Shown: one piece after another, positions 19,627 to 28,911 of the stretch
Layout of the letters: every line of letters begins with the position of its first letter
Position numbering within the stretch: the first letter of the stretch is position 1
Assembly: GCA_963813315.1 (NCBI GenBank)
Contig: CAWEYO010000011.1
Span: forward strand, 1-64,000
DNA length: 64,000 nt
Direction of reading: 5' to 3'
Source of the DNA: CAWEYO01 sp963813315
GTDB taxonomy: Bacteria > Pseudomonadota > Alphaproteobacteria > Rhizobiales > Rhizobiaceae
Position numbers and translations under genes: made by a program
The notes under the pieces: model-generated
Seen by the model: the letters and a program-made list of their open reading frames with translations, nothing else
Database searches by the model: none
What the model was told of the DNA's origin: nothing

Positions 19627-20403
19627 ATGATCCGAACTGTTTGTACCATTGCTGGCGCTTTTTCGATGGCCATCGGACTGACGGCCACACCGACCTACGC
19701 GCAACCTATCGAGCCCGAAGCCGACAAGATCCTCCATGCGATGGCGAACTATGTCGCCGGGCTGAAAACCTTCACAGCCGACTACGACGTCGACGACGAG
19801 GTGGTCACCACCGAGGGCGAGAAGCTGCAGTACAGTGCTTCCGGCTCGATTGCCCTCGAGCGCCCGGGCAAGCTGCGCGTCTCGCGCAAGGACTCCTTCG
19901 TCGACGCCGAGCTGACCTTCGACGGCAAGACGATATCGATCCTCAGCAAAAAGTTGAACGTCTACGGCCAGCTGGAAAGCCCCGGCCCGACCATTGACGA
20001 AGCCATCGAAGAGGTACGCAGCGCAACCGGGTTCGATGCTTCCGGCGGCGACCTCCTCGCCGCCGATCCCTATGCGGTGCTGACGGAAGATGTGACGCAG
20101 GGCGACCATGTCGGCACCGGCTTGATTGGCGGCTTCGAATGCGACCATCTGGCGTTCCGCAACCCAAGGGTCGACTGGCAGATCTGGGTGCAGAAGGGCG
20201 ACGAGCCGCTACCGCTGAAATATGTGATCACGACGAAATGGGTGACCGGCGCGCCGCAATATACCTTGAGGCTGCGCAACTGGAATGTGAAGCCGCAGAT
20301 CGACCCGGCAATGTTCAAGTTCACGGCTCCAGCCGGTGCCACGAAGCGCGATGGGATCCATGCCGACGAGATCGGCGGACCCGCTGAGGAGAATGCACAA
20401 TGA
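19627..20403 (+). CDS. Exported DUF2092 protein
   Basis: A 258-aa periplasmic protein with a signal peptide ending at TPTYAQP. The DUF2092 signature is present: ADKILHAMANYVAGLKTFTA near residue 32, then YSASGSIALERPGKLRVS and FDGKTISILSKKLNVYG. The fold is expected to resemble LolA/LolB-type half-barrels that carry lipids, but this is inferred from the family and not shown here. ATG at 19627 is chosen because it gives the signal peptide; the open frame runs further upstream over the preceding gene. Its stop overlaps the next start by four bases. Confidence 0.88.
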   Translation: MIRTVCTIAGAFSMAIGLTATPTYAQPIEPEADKILHAMANYVAGLKTFTADYDVDDEVVTTEGEKLQYSASGSIALERPGKLRVSRKDSFVDAELTFDGKTISILSKKLNVYGQLESPGPTIDEAIEEVRSATGFDASGGDLLAADPYAVLTEDVTQGDHVGTGLIGGFECDHLAFRNPRVDWQIWVQKGDEPLPLKYVITTKWVTGAPQYTLRLRNWNVKPQIDPAMFKFTAPAGATKRDGIHADEIGGPAEENAQ

Positions 20404-20714
20404 CGCGGTTCAAATGGGCCGGAATGGCCGCTGTCGCCTTTGCCTTGCTGCTCGGCGACACGCTGAACTCGGTGGCGCCGTTCGCCTTCGTCAACGAGGC
20501 GCAGGCGGTCGTCGGTCGCCCGGCGACGCCTGGCAGCGTCGCGGGCGTGGCAAGGCGCACCACACGCCGCGTCGTTCGCCGTTCGGCCATTTATGTCAGC
20601 GCGCTGCCGACGGGTTGTGTGCAGACATCGGTCAACGGCGGGGTCGTGTGGCGGTGCGGACGCACCTACTACCAGCCTTACGGCGGCCGCTATGTCGTCA
20701 TCTACGTCGATTGA
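20400..20714 (+). CDS. Small exported protein (104 aa)
   Basis: It starts in the ATGA overlap with the DUF2092 gene. A signal peptide or membrane helix is followed by an arginine-rich stretch (VARRTTRRVVRRS) and a short C-terminal domain with two cysteines (TGCVQTSVNGGVVWRCGRTYYQPYGGRYVV) that could form a disulfide. Similar small proteins are common beside DUF2092 genes in Rhizobiales. It is the last gene of the co-directed envelope block. No biochemical role known. Confidence 0.8.
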   Translation: MTRFKWAGMAAVAFALLLGDTLNSVAPFAFVNEAQAVVGRPATPGSVAGVARRTTRRVVRRSAIYVSALPTGCVQTSVNGGVVWRCGRTYYQPYGGRYVVIYVD

Positions 20715-20950
20715 CACCGATGGGTAGTCTGACATGCAGATGCCGCCGTTGGCGTGGTGCGGAGTTGCTATCCAAGAGCGACGGTCTGCGCACGCACAAT
20801 CCGCTGCACTCAGCGGATCTCGTTCTCGATCTTGCGCGCTGCAGGATTCCTACAAGCGGATGTCAATCTGGCCTTTGATTGAAGCTGGTGAATTTTCAGC
20901 CATCTCCAATGGCCTGCAAACCAAATAAATTACCAATCTTAAAGATTGCG

Positions 20951-21160
20951 TGCAGTCTCAGAAGAAAGGCCGGGGCGACCATCGCCGCGAACAACGGAGC
21001 GACGCCGTTCGAGTTGACGGCCATGTATGGATGGGCATCCACGAAGATGGCCGAAATCCATACGAAGAAGGCTGATCGCGCTTGCCTGGCGGAACGTGCC
21101 GCGAACAAACTATACCCTCACCCTCAAAAAGGTGAGGGCAAAAATCGCACAACAGATTGA
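20951..21160 (+). pseudogene. C-terminal fragment of a tyrosine recombinase (integrase)
   Basis: The translation KAGATIAANNGATPFELTAM, then YGWASTKMAEIHTKKADR, matches the end of phage/island tyrosine recombinases, including the region before the catalytic Tyr (here His replaces the usual Tyr of EIYT). Upstream catalytic Arg and most of the protein are missing, and CSLRRKAG replaces the usual HGLRKAG, so the fragment is inactive. It marks an old integration event at the right edge of the accessory block. A perfect 8-bp hairpin (CCCTCACC/GGTGAGGG, 21115-21138) sits within its end. Confidence 0.7.
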
Positions 21161-21319
21161 TTTCAAAGACTTTTTTGGATCGCCATTAACCTTGATGGAG
21201 CGTTAATGGACTCGCCAGCATCCCAGGGTGCGCCGACCTATCTACTGCGCCCCTAAGGTTTTGCTTGCTTCTGCCGGCTAGAGGCTCAAAGGCGGCTCCG
21301 ATTTACATACCCTAACCTC

Positions 21320-24056
21320 TCACCACTGGACCTTCAGCCCGACCTTGCCCTCCCATGCGTCGGCGTCGCCGTCGAAGCTGACGTCGTAGTTGACGTTGCC
21401 ATAGAGGCTCGTGGCGTCGGCAACCTGCATGGCCGCGCCGATGCCCAGCGTTGCCCAGCTGTCGCCGAGGTCGGCGGTGAACGGGATAAAGCCGGTGGCC
21501 GACGAGAACTCCGTCGTCGGGTCGTCGAGGAACTCGTACCAGAGATCCGCGCGTCCCCACGCCGTGAACTTACGTTTCGACGCTTCGTCCCCGACATCCC
21601 AATCGCGCGCTACCCGGGCGCCGATTCGACCAGCCAGCGAATTGGTGTCCGAGTAGCGGACATCTGACGCGCCGTCGTTGAAGTCGTCGATGTTGAGGGT
21701 CTGGTAGACGAGCTGCGCCTGCGGCTCAAGCAGCCAGTCGTTGCCGAGGTCGAACGGATAGCCGCCCTCAAGCGAGGCAGCGAAACCGAAGCCATGCGTG
21801 TCGCCGTCGCGCAGCCCCCGCCTTGCCGTCATGTCCATGTCGTACCAGGTTCCCTGCAAGACGCCGTCGAGATACCAGTCGTTGTCGCCGAAGCGTGTCC
21901 AGTAGCCGCCGACGCTGACGGCGTCGAAATCGTCCTCGCCGCCCTTGAAGGTGCGCCCGAGAAGGTTGTGCTCGACATCGGCATTAGCCTGGCCGAACGC
22001 CACGTACACGCCCGCATTGTCGCGCTGGCCGTTCGCGTACTCGTTCCGATAGAAATCCATGCCGGTCTGGAGCGCGCCGAAGTCATAGTCGAACGCCGGA
22101 CCGTCGCGACCAAAGATGCCGACCGGGTCACCGTCGCGATGGCCCCAGTAGCCGATGATCCTGCCCCACATTCCGTCGGGCATATCCTCCTTGCCCGGAC
22201 GGAGCAGTTGGGCGTCGCCACCCATCCTTTCGTGCAGCGTGTCGATGATTTTGCGGCCATAGATCGAGGCCATCACCGGCATTGCCGCATAGAGCGAAAC
22301 CTCCTGGCGGAAGCGCGGCCTCGGGGGTGCCGAAGGGTCGGTTGCAACCGAAGGGTCCGGCGGCACGGGGCTCCCTCCAGGCACCAGTGGTTCTGACGGT
22401 TCGGGCTGAAGACTGCTGCGCAGGAACAAGTCGTTTTCGCTGCCTGGCGTCGAACCGCCACGGTAGAGAAGATAGTCGTAGGGGCCCGCGGACGCAAAGC
22501 CGGCAAAGGCTCCAGGCACGGTCGTGCCGCCGTTCATGGCATCGACAACCAGGATGCCGTCACCGGTGGTCAGAGCGCCGCCGCCGCCAGTGTTGTCGAA
22601 AAGAAGGCCCGTTGTGCCTGATGCTGTCCCTCCATTAATCACGAGCCGGTCCGACGGTGAGCCATCACCAGCGAGGTAGGTGTTCAGGCGGATCTGTCCC
22701 CCTTCGCCTACGTAGTTGTCGACCGTCAACGTCTTGTAGCTCGACAGGAGCGTCGGATCGCCGACGGGGGGCAAGTAGTTTATAATGCTGGGGTCGTTGA
22801 TAAGATTGGTGACGTTAGAGTTCCCGGTCATGTTCCAGGTGCTATCGATCAGCGTTAGGTCTGATGTCGATCCGGCACCGGTCAAGAACCGGCCTGTAAA
22901 AACATTGCCCGTCTGCATAACGACATCGGTGTTGGTGGCTTCGGCGAAAATATCGCCGACGATCGAGCTAGCGTCGAAATTTACACTGGCCACGGACGGT
23001 CCACGATGGACCAGATTGCCGGTGATGCTGCTGCCGCCGGTCACCGAGATCTCGTTCGTGCTATTGGGTCCGACACCGAGTAAGCCCAAGTCGCCGGTAA
23101 CGGTGCTCCCGGACTATAGTCATATTGTTGCTCTCCAAGCCCCCCAACGCGCCGATGGCCAGGTTTTCGATGGCGGATAAATCTTGATCTGGGAACAGGG
23201 TCTACCAGACTGGCGGCCACCTGGCTGCCTGTTGAATCGACCGTGCTGTTGGTCACCGAAATCGCATTGGTGCCGATGCCAGCCAAGTAGATGCCGCCGG
23301 TATCGATAGTGCTGCTATCCACGCTGACCGTTGCCGCACTGCCGCCGGTGACGATGCTGCCGTGCAGCTGGCTGCCGTTCACTCACGTTGATGGTGTGAT
23401 TGCCGAGGTCTAAAAGATCGATGAAAATGGCGGAACCCAACGTGAAGTTCTTGTTGCCGCCAGTGCGGCGATGTCATAGATGAAGTCGGTCTGCGCGCCG
23501 TTCAACGTCGAGTTGTCAACGGTGATATTTGCATTTGTCAGCGCGCCGTCAAGCGCCAACCGAAATCAGATCGGTCGTGGCGTCGTTCTCAGCGTGATGT
23601 TGGCTGTGCCGCCGAATTACTGCCATTCACATAGAAGTCAGTCATGTCGATGCCAGACACCGTAAGGCTCTGGGTTTGCAACAGGCCTCTATTGTCCATG
23701 TAGATGCTCAGAGGCGGGAACAAGTCGCTAGCAGCGACGGCCACGTCTTCGCCGATATTGAAAAACCATCCCTCAGGGGTTGCAGGAGGAGAAGGTAGCA
23801 CGCGCAGGCCGCAAGAGCCGCTTGGTTGTGGGCAAGGTGGTAAAACTTGTGCATGGGCCTCTTGGCCGTAGCTAATGCCGGCCAGCAGCAAGGACACCGG
23901 GATGCCTTTTGACGCCCAAGCGCACTTCGCACCGGATCCCCTGCCGTCGTCCACATAGGCGCGCACCCGCGCAGCCGTTTTCCGGAAGCTGTTCCTGTTC
24001 GTCCTGCCCGCTCGCGTGTTTCGGAGCGTTGCTGCCACGCGCTGGAGGCTGTTCAT
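21320..24056 (-). pseudogene. Autotransporter (type Va secretion) protein, frameshifted
   Basis: Read on the minus strand, the protein starts at MNSLQRVAATLRN with an unusually long leader running to GQEAHAQ. It continues into a passenger of Ser/Thr/Gly-rich repeats (VTGGSAATVSVDSSTIDTGG), a PEPSEPLVPGGSPVPPDPS linker, and a C-terminal autotransporter barrel of about 280 residues (from MWGRIIGYWGHRDGD) ending KVGLKVQW. The barrel and late passenger (21320-23089) are one intact frame of 589 aa. Upstream pieces lie in other frames, with at least two shifts between about 23090 and 23600. Either a decayed adhesin or assembly error in repetitive sequence. Confidence 0.8.
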
Positions 24057-24504
24057 TACAAACGAATGTAACCCACGCAGGCTCGGATACGCAGCCAGAG
24101 ACGCCTGCCGCTGTAAGAAAGGATACGCTGTTGAGCAGGTGAGGAAGTGGACAGTCGTCGACATAGGCACTCCTTCTACGCGAGGCGCCTTTCGCGGCTC
24201 GCGGGTCCAGCCCCCATGTGCCCATGTCACCCGAGCGGCCCGAGAAGCGGCCGGCGGCGGGTGGTCCTGCCCTCTCCAGCAGTCCCGGTAGCGACTCTGT
24301 TGGAAATTCTGTCAGGGCAAAAGTGGAAACCCTCCACAGCGGTAACTTGACGTGTGGAATTGTGGCAGGTGTTGCGGTTCGAGCACAGATACTGGCGATA
24401 TTTCACTGACGCCGAGCATTCTGTACCCGCAGGCGAGAAGCAGCGGCTGCGCCAGCTGCTCGATCGTGTTGGCTCGCGCGGCGGCGTCCGGCGATTCTGG
24501 AGGT
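24057..24504. other. Intergenic region between autotransporter and der
   Basis: It should contain the autotransporter promoter, reading leftward. Short frames here have no recognisable motif, and no repeat or RNA gene was seen. Confidence 0.4.
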
Positions 24505-25945
24505 TCAGCCGCGCTTCCTGGCCTTGCCGGCGAACGGATTTTCGGAGGTGCGCAGCGCCACGCGCATCAGGCACGCCGGGCATGTCGAAGGTCTCGCGCA
24601 GGCCATTCACGAGATAGCGCACATAAGATTGCGGCATGGCGTCGGGCCGCGAACAGGAAACCACGAAACCAGGCGGCCTGGTCTTCGCCTGCGTGATATA
24701 TTTGATCTTGAGGCGGCGCCCCGCGACGGCTGGCGGCGGATGGTGCGCAAGCACGCCTTCCAGCCAGCGGTTCAACCGGCCGGTCGATATCCGGCGGTTC
24801 CACACCTGGTGGGTCTTGATGACAGCGGCCATGAGCTTGTCGAGGCCGCGTCCGGTTTCCGCGGAAATCGGTGACCGCCTGCACGCCGCGCACCTGCGGC
24901 AGAAGCCGATCGGTCTTTTCGCGCAATTCGGCGAGCTTTTGCTGCGGATTGTCGATCAGGTCCCACTTGTTGAAGGCGATCACCAGCGCCCTGCCCTCGC
25001 GGATGATCAGGTCGGCGATCTGAAGATCCTGCTTCTCGAAGGGTATCGTGGCATCAAGCACGATGATCACCACTTCGGCAAAACGGATCGCCCGCAGTCC
25101 GTCGGCGACCGAGAGCTTTTCGAGCTTTTCCTGAACCTTCGCCTTGCGGCGCATGCCGGCTGTGTCGAAGAGCTTTATCCTACGGCCCTGCCAATCCCAG
25201 TCGACGGAGATCGAATCGCGGGTAATGCCCGCTTCCGGCCCGGTCAGCAGACGCTCTTCACCGATCAGAGCGTTGATCAGCGTCGACTTGCCGGCATTCG
25301 GCCGGCCGACGACGCGCGATGCGCATCGGCTTCGTGTCGTCGTAGGATTCGGCCTCGTCGGAGTCGGGATCGGCGATGTCCTCGCCGGATCAGGGTTTCG
25401 CTATTGGCGACCGCATCCTCGCCCTCCTCCTCGCCTAGCGCCCGCGCCTCGCCGAGCGCAGCCACGATCGCATCGCGGAGATCGGGCAGGCCCTGGCCAT
25501 GCTCGGCGGAGAAGGGCACAGGCTCGCCAAGGCCCAAGCTCCCAGCTCTCCAGCATTCCGCCCTCGGCGCCGCGCGCTTCGGCCTTGTTGGCGACAAGCA
25601 CCACGGGCTTGCCGGAGCGTCTGACAATCTCGGCGAAAGTCCGGTCGTCGGGCAGGATGCCGGTCCGGGCGTCGATCAGGAAGAAAATCAGATCGGCTTC
25701 CTCGAATGGCGATTTCAGTCTGTGCGCGCATACGGCCCTGCAACGTGGCCGCCGCCGCATCCTCGAAACCGGCGGTGTCGATGACGTCGAAAACGCAGGT
25801 CGTACAGCCTGGCGGGATGAACGCGCCGGTCGCGCGTCACGCCGGGAGTGTCGTCCACCAGTGCCAGCTTCCTGCCCGCAAGCCGGTTGAAAAGCGTCGA
25901 CTTGCCGACGTTGGGCCGGCCGATGATGGCAACCTTGAAGCTCAT
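24505..25945 (-). pseudogene. der: Ribosome-assembly GTPase Der (EngA), multiple frameshifts
   Basis: Der has two tandem G domains and a KH-like end and matures the 50S subunit. The first P-loop GRPNVGKST follows directly on the start MSFKVAII. The second, GRPNAGKST, and its DTAGMRRK switch are also readable, as are NKWD and the C-terminal SYVRYLVNGLRETFD. The protein is only continuous if about seven single-base indels are corrected, near 25791, 25704, 25534, 25388, 25316, 24869 and 24569; six are insertions. With correction the length is near the usual 475 aa, and nothing else is degraded. Because der is essential where tested, sequence error is a strong explanation. It follows the TPR gene by nine bases. 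Confidence 0.9.
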
Positions 25946-25954
25946 CTCCCGCAA

Positions 25955-26621
25955 TTACGACGCGCTGCCAGAACCGCGGATCAGTTCGGCAAGCAGATTG
26001 GCGCGTGACCGCACGTTGCGCGGCGCGCTGTCGTCGGCTGAAATCTGCTCGAAAAGCTTCATCGCGTCGGTCGGCCTGCCTTCTTTCCAGGCGGAAAGGC
26101 CCAAGAGCTCGCGCGCCGAGTGGCGGAGCGGGTTGGCGTCTGCCGTCAACGCTTCCACCCGGGACGAAACGTCCGAGTAGGTGCCATGGTCAACGAGCAC
26201 GAGCGCGGCCCTCAGCCGGGCCATGTCACGGATAGCGCCGGGAATGGAGCTGTCGTTGGAAACGGCGTCGAAGGCAGCGACCGCACCGGAGAAGTCGCCC
26301 TTGCCGGCCAGAACGGTGGCCGAACGCAGCCGCGCCAGAACGGGATAGGCGCCATATCCTTCGGCTTCTAGCGTCTCGAAGCGCCTTCAGCGCCTCGTCG
26401 CTCTTGCCTTCGTTCGCCAGCCTCAGGGCCTGGGAGAACGAATCGCCCGAGCGGTTGGCTCTGGTTTCGACCCAATAGCCGTACCCGACATAGGCTGCGG
26501 TCGCCAGCACCACGAGCACAGCGGCGGCGAGCGTGATCGGCCCATAGCGGTCCCAAAGGGCTTTCGCCTGATCCTGGCGAAGCTCTTCGTTTACTTCGCG
26601 GATGAAACTGTCGTCCGACAT
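25955..26621 (-). pseudogene. YfgM-like membrane TPR protein, single-base frameshift
   Basis: A cytosolic N-terminus (SDDSFIREVNEELRQDQAK), one transmembrane helix (PITLAAAVLVVLATAAYVGYGYW) and a periplasmic helical-repeat domain, the arrangement of YfgM-type ancillary SecYEG chaperones with TPR_21. The frame breaks at about 26378, where one extra base follows KAL; the second frame continues through MARLRAALVLVDHG and LLGLSAWKEGRPTDAMKLFE to the stop. With the base removed the product is about 221 aa. It directly precedes der, as in many proteobacteria where yfgM, bamB and der are neighbours; bamB is not here. Confidence 0.82.
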
Positions 26622-26708
26622 CAACCCTACCGAATTCTTGACTGCGTCCCGTGCCGGGACTTGGTATTGCGCTTGCGTTTAAGCGGATTTTTGTCCGCAT
26701 GGAAGAGG

Positions 26709-26812
26709 CTAAAGCGCGTCGCGGCGAAACGGCTTCATGCGACACGCTTTAGGCTGTTGTTTCTGTGCATGTCGTTATCCCAAAACCGCTGTGCACTTTT
26801 GGGCGACATGCA
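26709..26812 (+). repeat. Double-hairpin intergenic repeat (family 1), copy 1
   Basis: The first hairpin pairs AAAGCGCGTCG with a near-complement ending GCGACACGCTTT. The second pairs TGCATGTCG with CGACATGCA and, inside it, CCCAAAA with TTTTGGG. Two further copies are at 32639-32741 (inverted) and 43795-43900. Such elements are abundant between genes in Mesorhizobium. Confidence 0.75.
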
Positions 26813-26874
26813 GGGCAAAATGGTGCTGCCACGACGCCTCCCGAAAATTCGTCGAGCGCGGGAAAAATAGCGAT

Positions 26875-27024
26875 CTCAGAGCCTGACTCAAAATTCGCCA
26901 GGGCGTAGCGAAAATGGTGATTTTGAGAACCGGAGCGGAGTGTACATGGTGGTACATGAGCACCGGAAGCGCAAAAATTGCCATTTGCAGCCAGCCATGG
27001 CGAATTTTCAGTCAGGCTCTCAGA
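26875..27024. repeat. MITE-like palindromic repeat (family 2), copy a
   Basis: About 150 bp with inverted ends (GAGCCTGACTcAAAATTCGCC and its complement GGCGAATTTTcAGTCAGGCTC) around a core GAGCACCGGAAGCGCAAAAA. Related copies are at 30841, 32743, 36647, 37449 and a remnant at 58470. Its right end overlaps the stop codon of nnrU. It sits 62 bases from a family 1 repeat. Confidence 0.75.
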
Positions 27025-27586
27025 CCGGCGTAACGCCGAACAGCCAGTAATGCAGCTTCCAAACAAAAAGCAAATAGAGCAGCGTTCCGGAAGCGACGGC
27101 GGCGATATCCCACTTGACCGGCCCGGCCTCGGGAACCGGATCGCCGCGACGGCCTGTCGCGATCCGGTCGAGCACGGCCCAGCCGAGGAAACTACCGAAC
27201 AGCAGCAGTGAGGCCAGATCGCCGTTCGTCAGGATGTGCGCAAACGCCCAGATCTTGATCGCGACCAGCATCGGGTGCTTCAGCAGCGGTTTCAGCCGGC
27301 CCGGCGGCAGGTTGAATACCATCAGGATGATCATCGCCGGCAGCATCAACGCCGCGGTGACGTGTTTGCCCCAGAGCGGCGGCTCGTAAAGGACAGGAGC
27401 GACAGGCCAGGCGCGCGCATAGCCCCAGACGAGCAGGACAAACCCGGCCAGCGACACCAGCGAGTAGAGCCCCTTCCATCGTTTTTCACCGAGGCGCCCA
27501 AGCTGAGCCTCGCGCCAATCCGGAGCCAGGATACGCACCGAATGAATGCCAAGGAAGACGACCAGACCGAGAATCAGAAGCAACAT
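27020..27586 (-). CDS. nnrU: NnrU family membrane protein
   Basis: A 188-aa inner-membrane protein with about five or six helices. The opening GLVVFLGIHSVRIL and the central GKHVTAALMLPAMIILMV with FNLPPGRLKPLLKHPMLVA are characteristic of NnrU/MAPEG-related methyltransferase-fold proteins. NnrU was first linked to nitrite and nitric oxide reduction in Rhodobacter, but homologues are common outside denitrifiers and no denitrification genes are seen here. Its final codon and TGA lie within the end of a family 2 repeat, so the natural C-terminus may have been altered by that insertion. Confidence 0.9.
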   Translation of the reverse strand: MLLLILGLVVFLGIHSVRILAPDWREAQLGRLGEKRWKGLYSLVSLAGFVLLVWGYARAWPVAPVLYEPPLWGKHVTAALMLPAMIILMVFNLPPGRLKPLLKHPMLVAIKIWAFAHILTNGDLASLLLFGSFLGWAVLDRIATGRRGDPVPEAGPVKWDIAAVASGTLLYLLFVWKLHYWLFGVTPV

Positions 27587-27688
27587 GGAGAACCTTCGCC
27601 GGGGTGTGTTGGGAAACTACCGGAAATTTTCCCCGCGTCCAGCTTGAGCGCATTCCCAACTCATTGACGCCACATTTTTTTGGCCTGC

Positions 27689-27852
27689 AGCGGCTGTTGT
27701 GGCGAACCCGAAATTCGTGTCGCCTTGGCGCAAGGCTCGGATCGAATTTCGGATTCAAAGCCACACCAGCAACTTGATTGAATCTCGTGTGGTTTACGGA
27801 TTTGAAGTGGATGCCATGGGAATGACAGGAACTTCAAATCCACCACACGAGC
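27689..27852. repeat. Two adjacent large imperfect palindromes
   Basis: The left unit pairs GTTGTGGC...CCGAAATTCG with CGAATTTCGG...GCCACACC (27689-27772). The right unit pairs CTCGTGTGG...GGATTTGAAGT with ACTTCAAATCC...CCACACGAG (27782-27852). They lie between the divergent nnrU and deacetylase genes and should form strong hairpins in DNA or RNA. Function unknown; they may be a further intergenic repeat family. Confidence 0.65.
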
Positions 27853-27882
27853 GGGACAGCGAAGTCAACAACTCAGGTAACC

Positions 27883-28872
27883 ATGCCGGCAGCCCTGTGT
27901 ATTCGTGCTTTCGCGTCAGCGCTGCTTGCAGCAGCCGGCCTGCCACCCGCGGCAGCTGCTGACCGGACCCAATATGTGATCATCTCCTTCGATGGCGCGC
28001 ATGACATCGCCCAGTGGAAACGCAGCCGCGCGCTTGCGGCGAAGACCGGCGCGAAGTTCACCTATTTCCTGTCCTGTGTATTCCTGCTTTCCGCAGAAAC
28101 GCGCCGTCTTTATCAGCCTCCCCGCAAGGCGGGGGCCAGGTCCAACGTTGGATTTGCCTTGTCGAAGGAAGAAGTCGCACAGCGCCTTGGCGAGATTTGG
28201 GCGGCCCATGGCGAGGGCCATGAAATCGCCAGTCACGGCTGCGGCCATTTCGACGGAGCTCGCTGGAGCAAGGCGGACTGGCTGAGCGAGTTTGCATCGT
28301 TCACGACAATCCTGCGCGACGCATACCGGATCAACCGTATCGAAGGTGAGCCCGAAGGCTGGCGGCGGTTCGCAGAGTTCGAGATCAATGGATTCCGCGC
28401 GCCCTACCTTTCGACCGGCAGTGGGCTCTATGCCGCGCTCGCCGAAGACAGATTTTCCTACGATGCCAGCGCCGTATCGCGCGGACCGGTGCTGCCCGAA
28501 ATCGGCAATGGTCTGGCGCGCTTTGCCTTGCCCCAGATAGTTGAGGGCCCTGCATCGCGTCGCGTGATCGCGATGGACTACAATCTGTTCGTGCGCCACT
28601 CCGGCGGGTTCGAGCGGCCGAGCCAGTCGAAGCAGTTCGAGGACCGCGCTTACGACGCCTTTCTTGCCTCCTTCGATGCCGAGTACAACGGCAAGCGCAC
28701 GCCGTTCCAGGTCGGCTTCCACTTCACGCTGATGAATGCCGGCGCCTACTGGCGCGCCCTGGAGCGCTTTGCCGGAGCGGTTTGCAACAGGCCGGAAGTC
28801 GCCTGCATCAGTTACCAGGACTATTTGAAGCGGGTTCGGCCGGCCGCCGCAAGCTCAGCGGCGGGCGGCTAG
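27883..28872 (+). CDS. Exported NodB-like polysaccharide deacetylase family protein
   Basis: A 329-aa protein with a signal peptide to about residue 26 (PPAAAA). The NodB-like core opens with VIISFDGAHD, where one of the usual paired aspartates is replaced (ISFDGAHD against TFDDG), and has the metal-site motif HEIASHGCGHFDG near residue 110. A later GFRAPYLST matches the conserved R-P-Y block. Family members remove acetyl groups from N-acetylglucosamine-containing polymers, but the altered first motif leaves activity uncertain. It is divergent from nnrU and convergent with bacA. Confidence 0.85.
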   Translation: MPAALCIRAFASALLAAAGLPPAAAADRTQYVIISFDGAHDIAQWKRSRALAAKTGAKFTYFLSCVFLLSAETRRLYQPPRKAGARSNVGFALSKEEVAQRLGEIWAAHGEGHEIASHGCGHFDGARWSKADWLSEFASFTTILRDAYRINRIEGEPEGWRRFAEFEINGFRAPYLSTGSGLYAALAEDRFSYDASAVSRGPVLPEIGNGLARFALPQIVEGPASRRVIAMDYNLFVRHSGGFERPSQSKQFEDRAYDAFLASFDAEYNGKRTPFQVGFHFTLMNAGAYWRALERFAGAVCNRPEVACISYQDYLKRVRPAAASSAAGG

Positions 28873-28911
28873 CCGTTTTCTGCCGCGAGCGCTCTCTCGG
28901 CCGATCCTGCT

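Noticed and set aside
21115..21138. Hairpin CCCTCACC/GGTGAGGG considered as a terminator
   Set aside because: Not followed by a T-run on either strand and located within the integrase remnant, so not called as a terminator.
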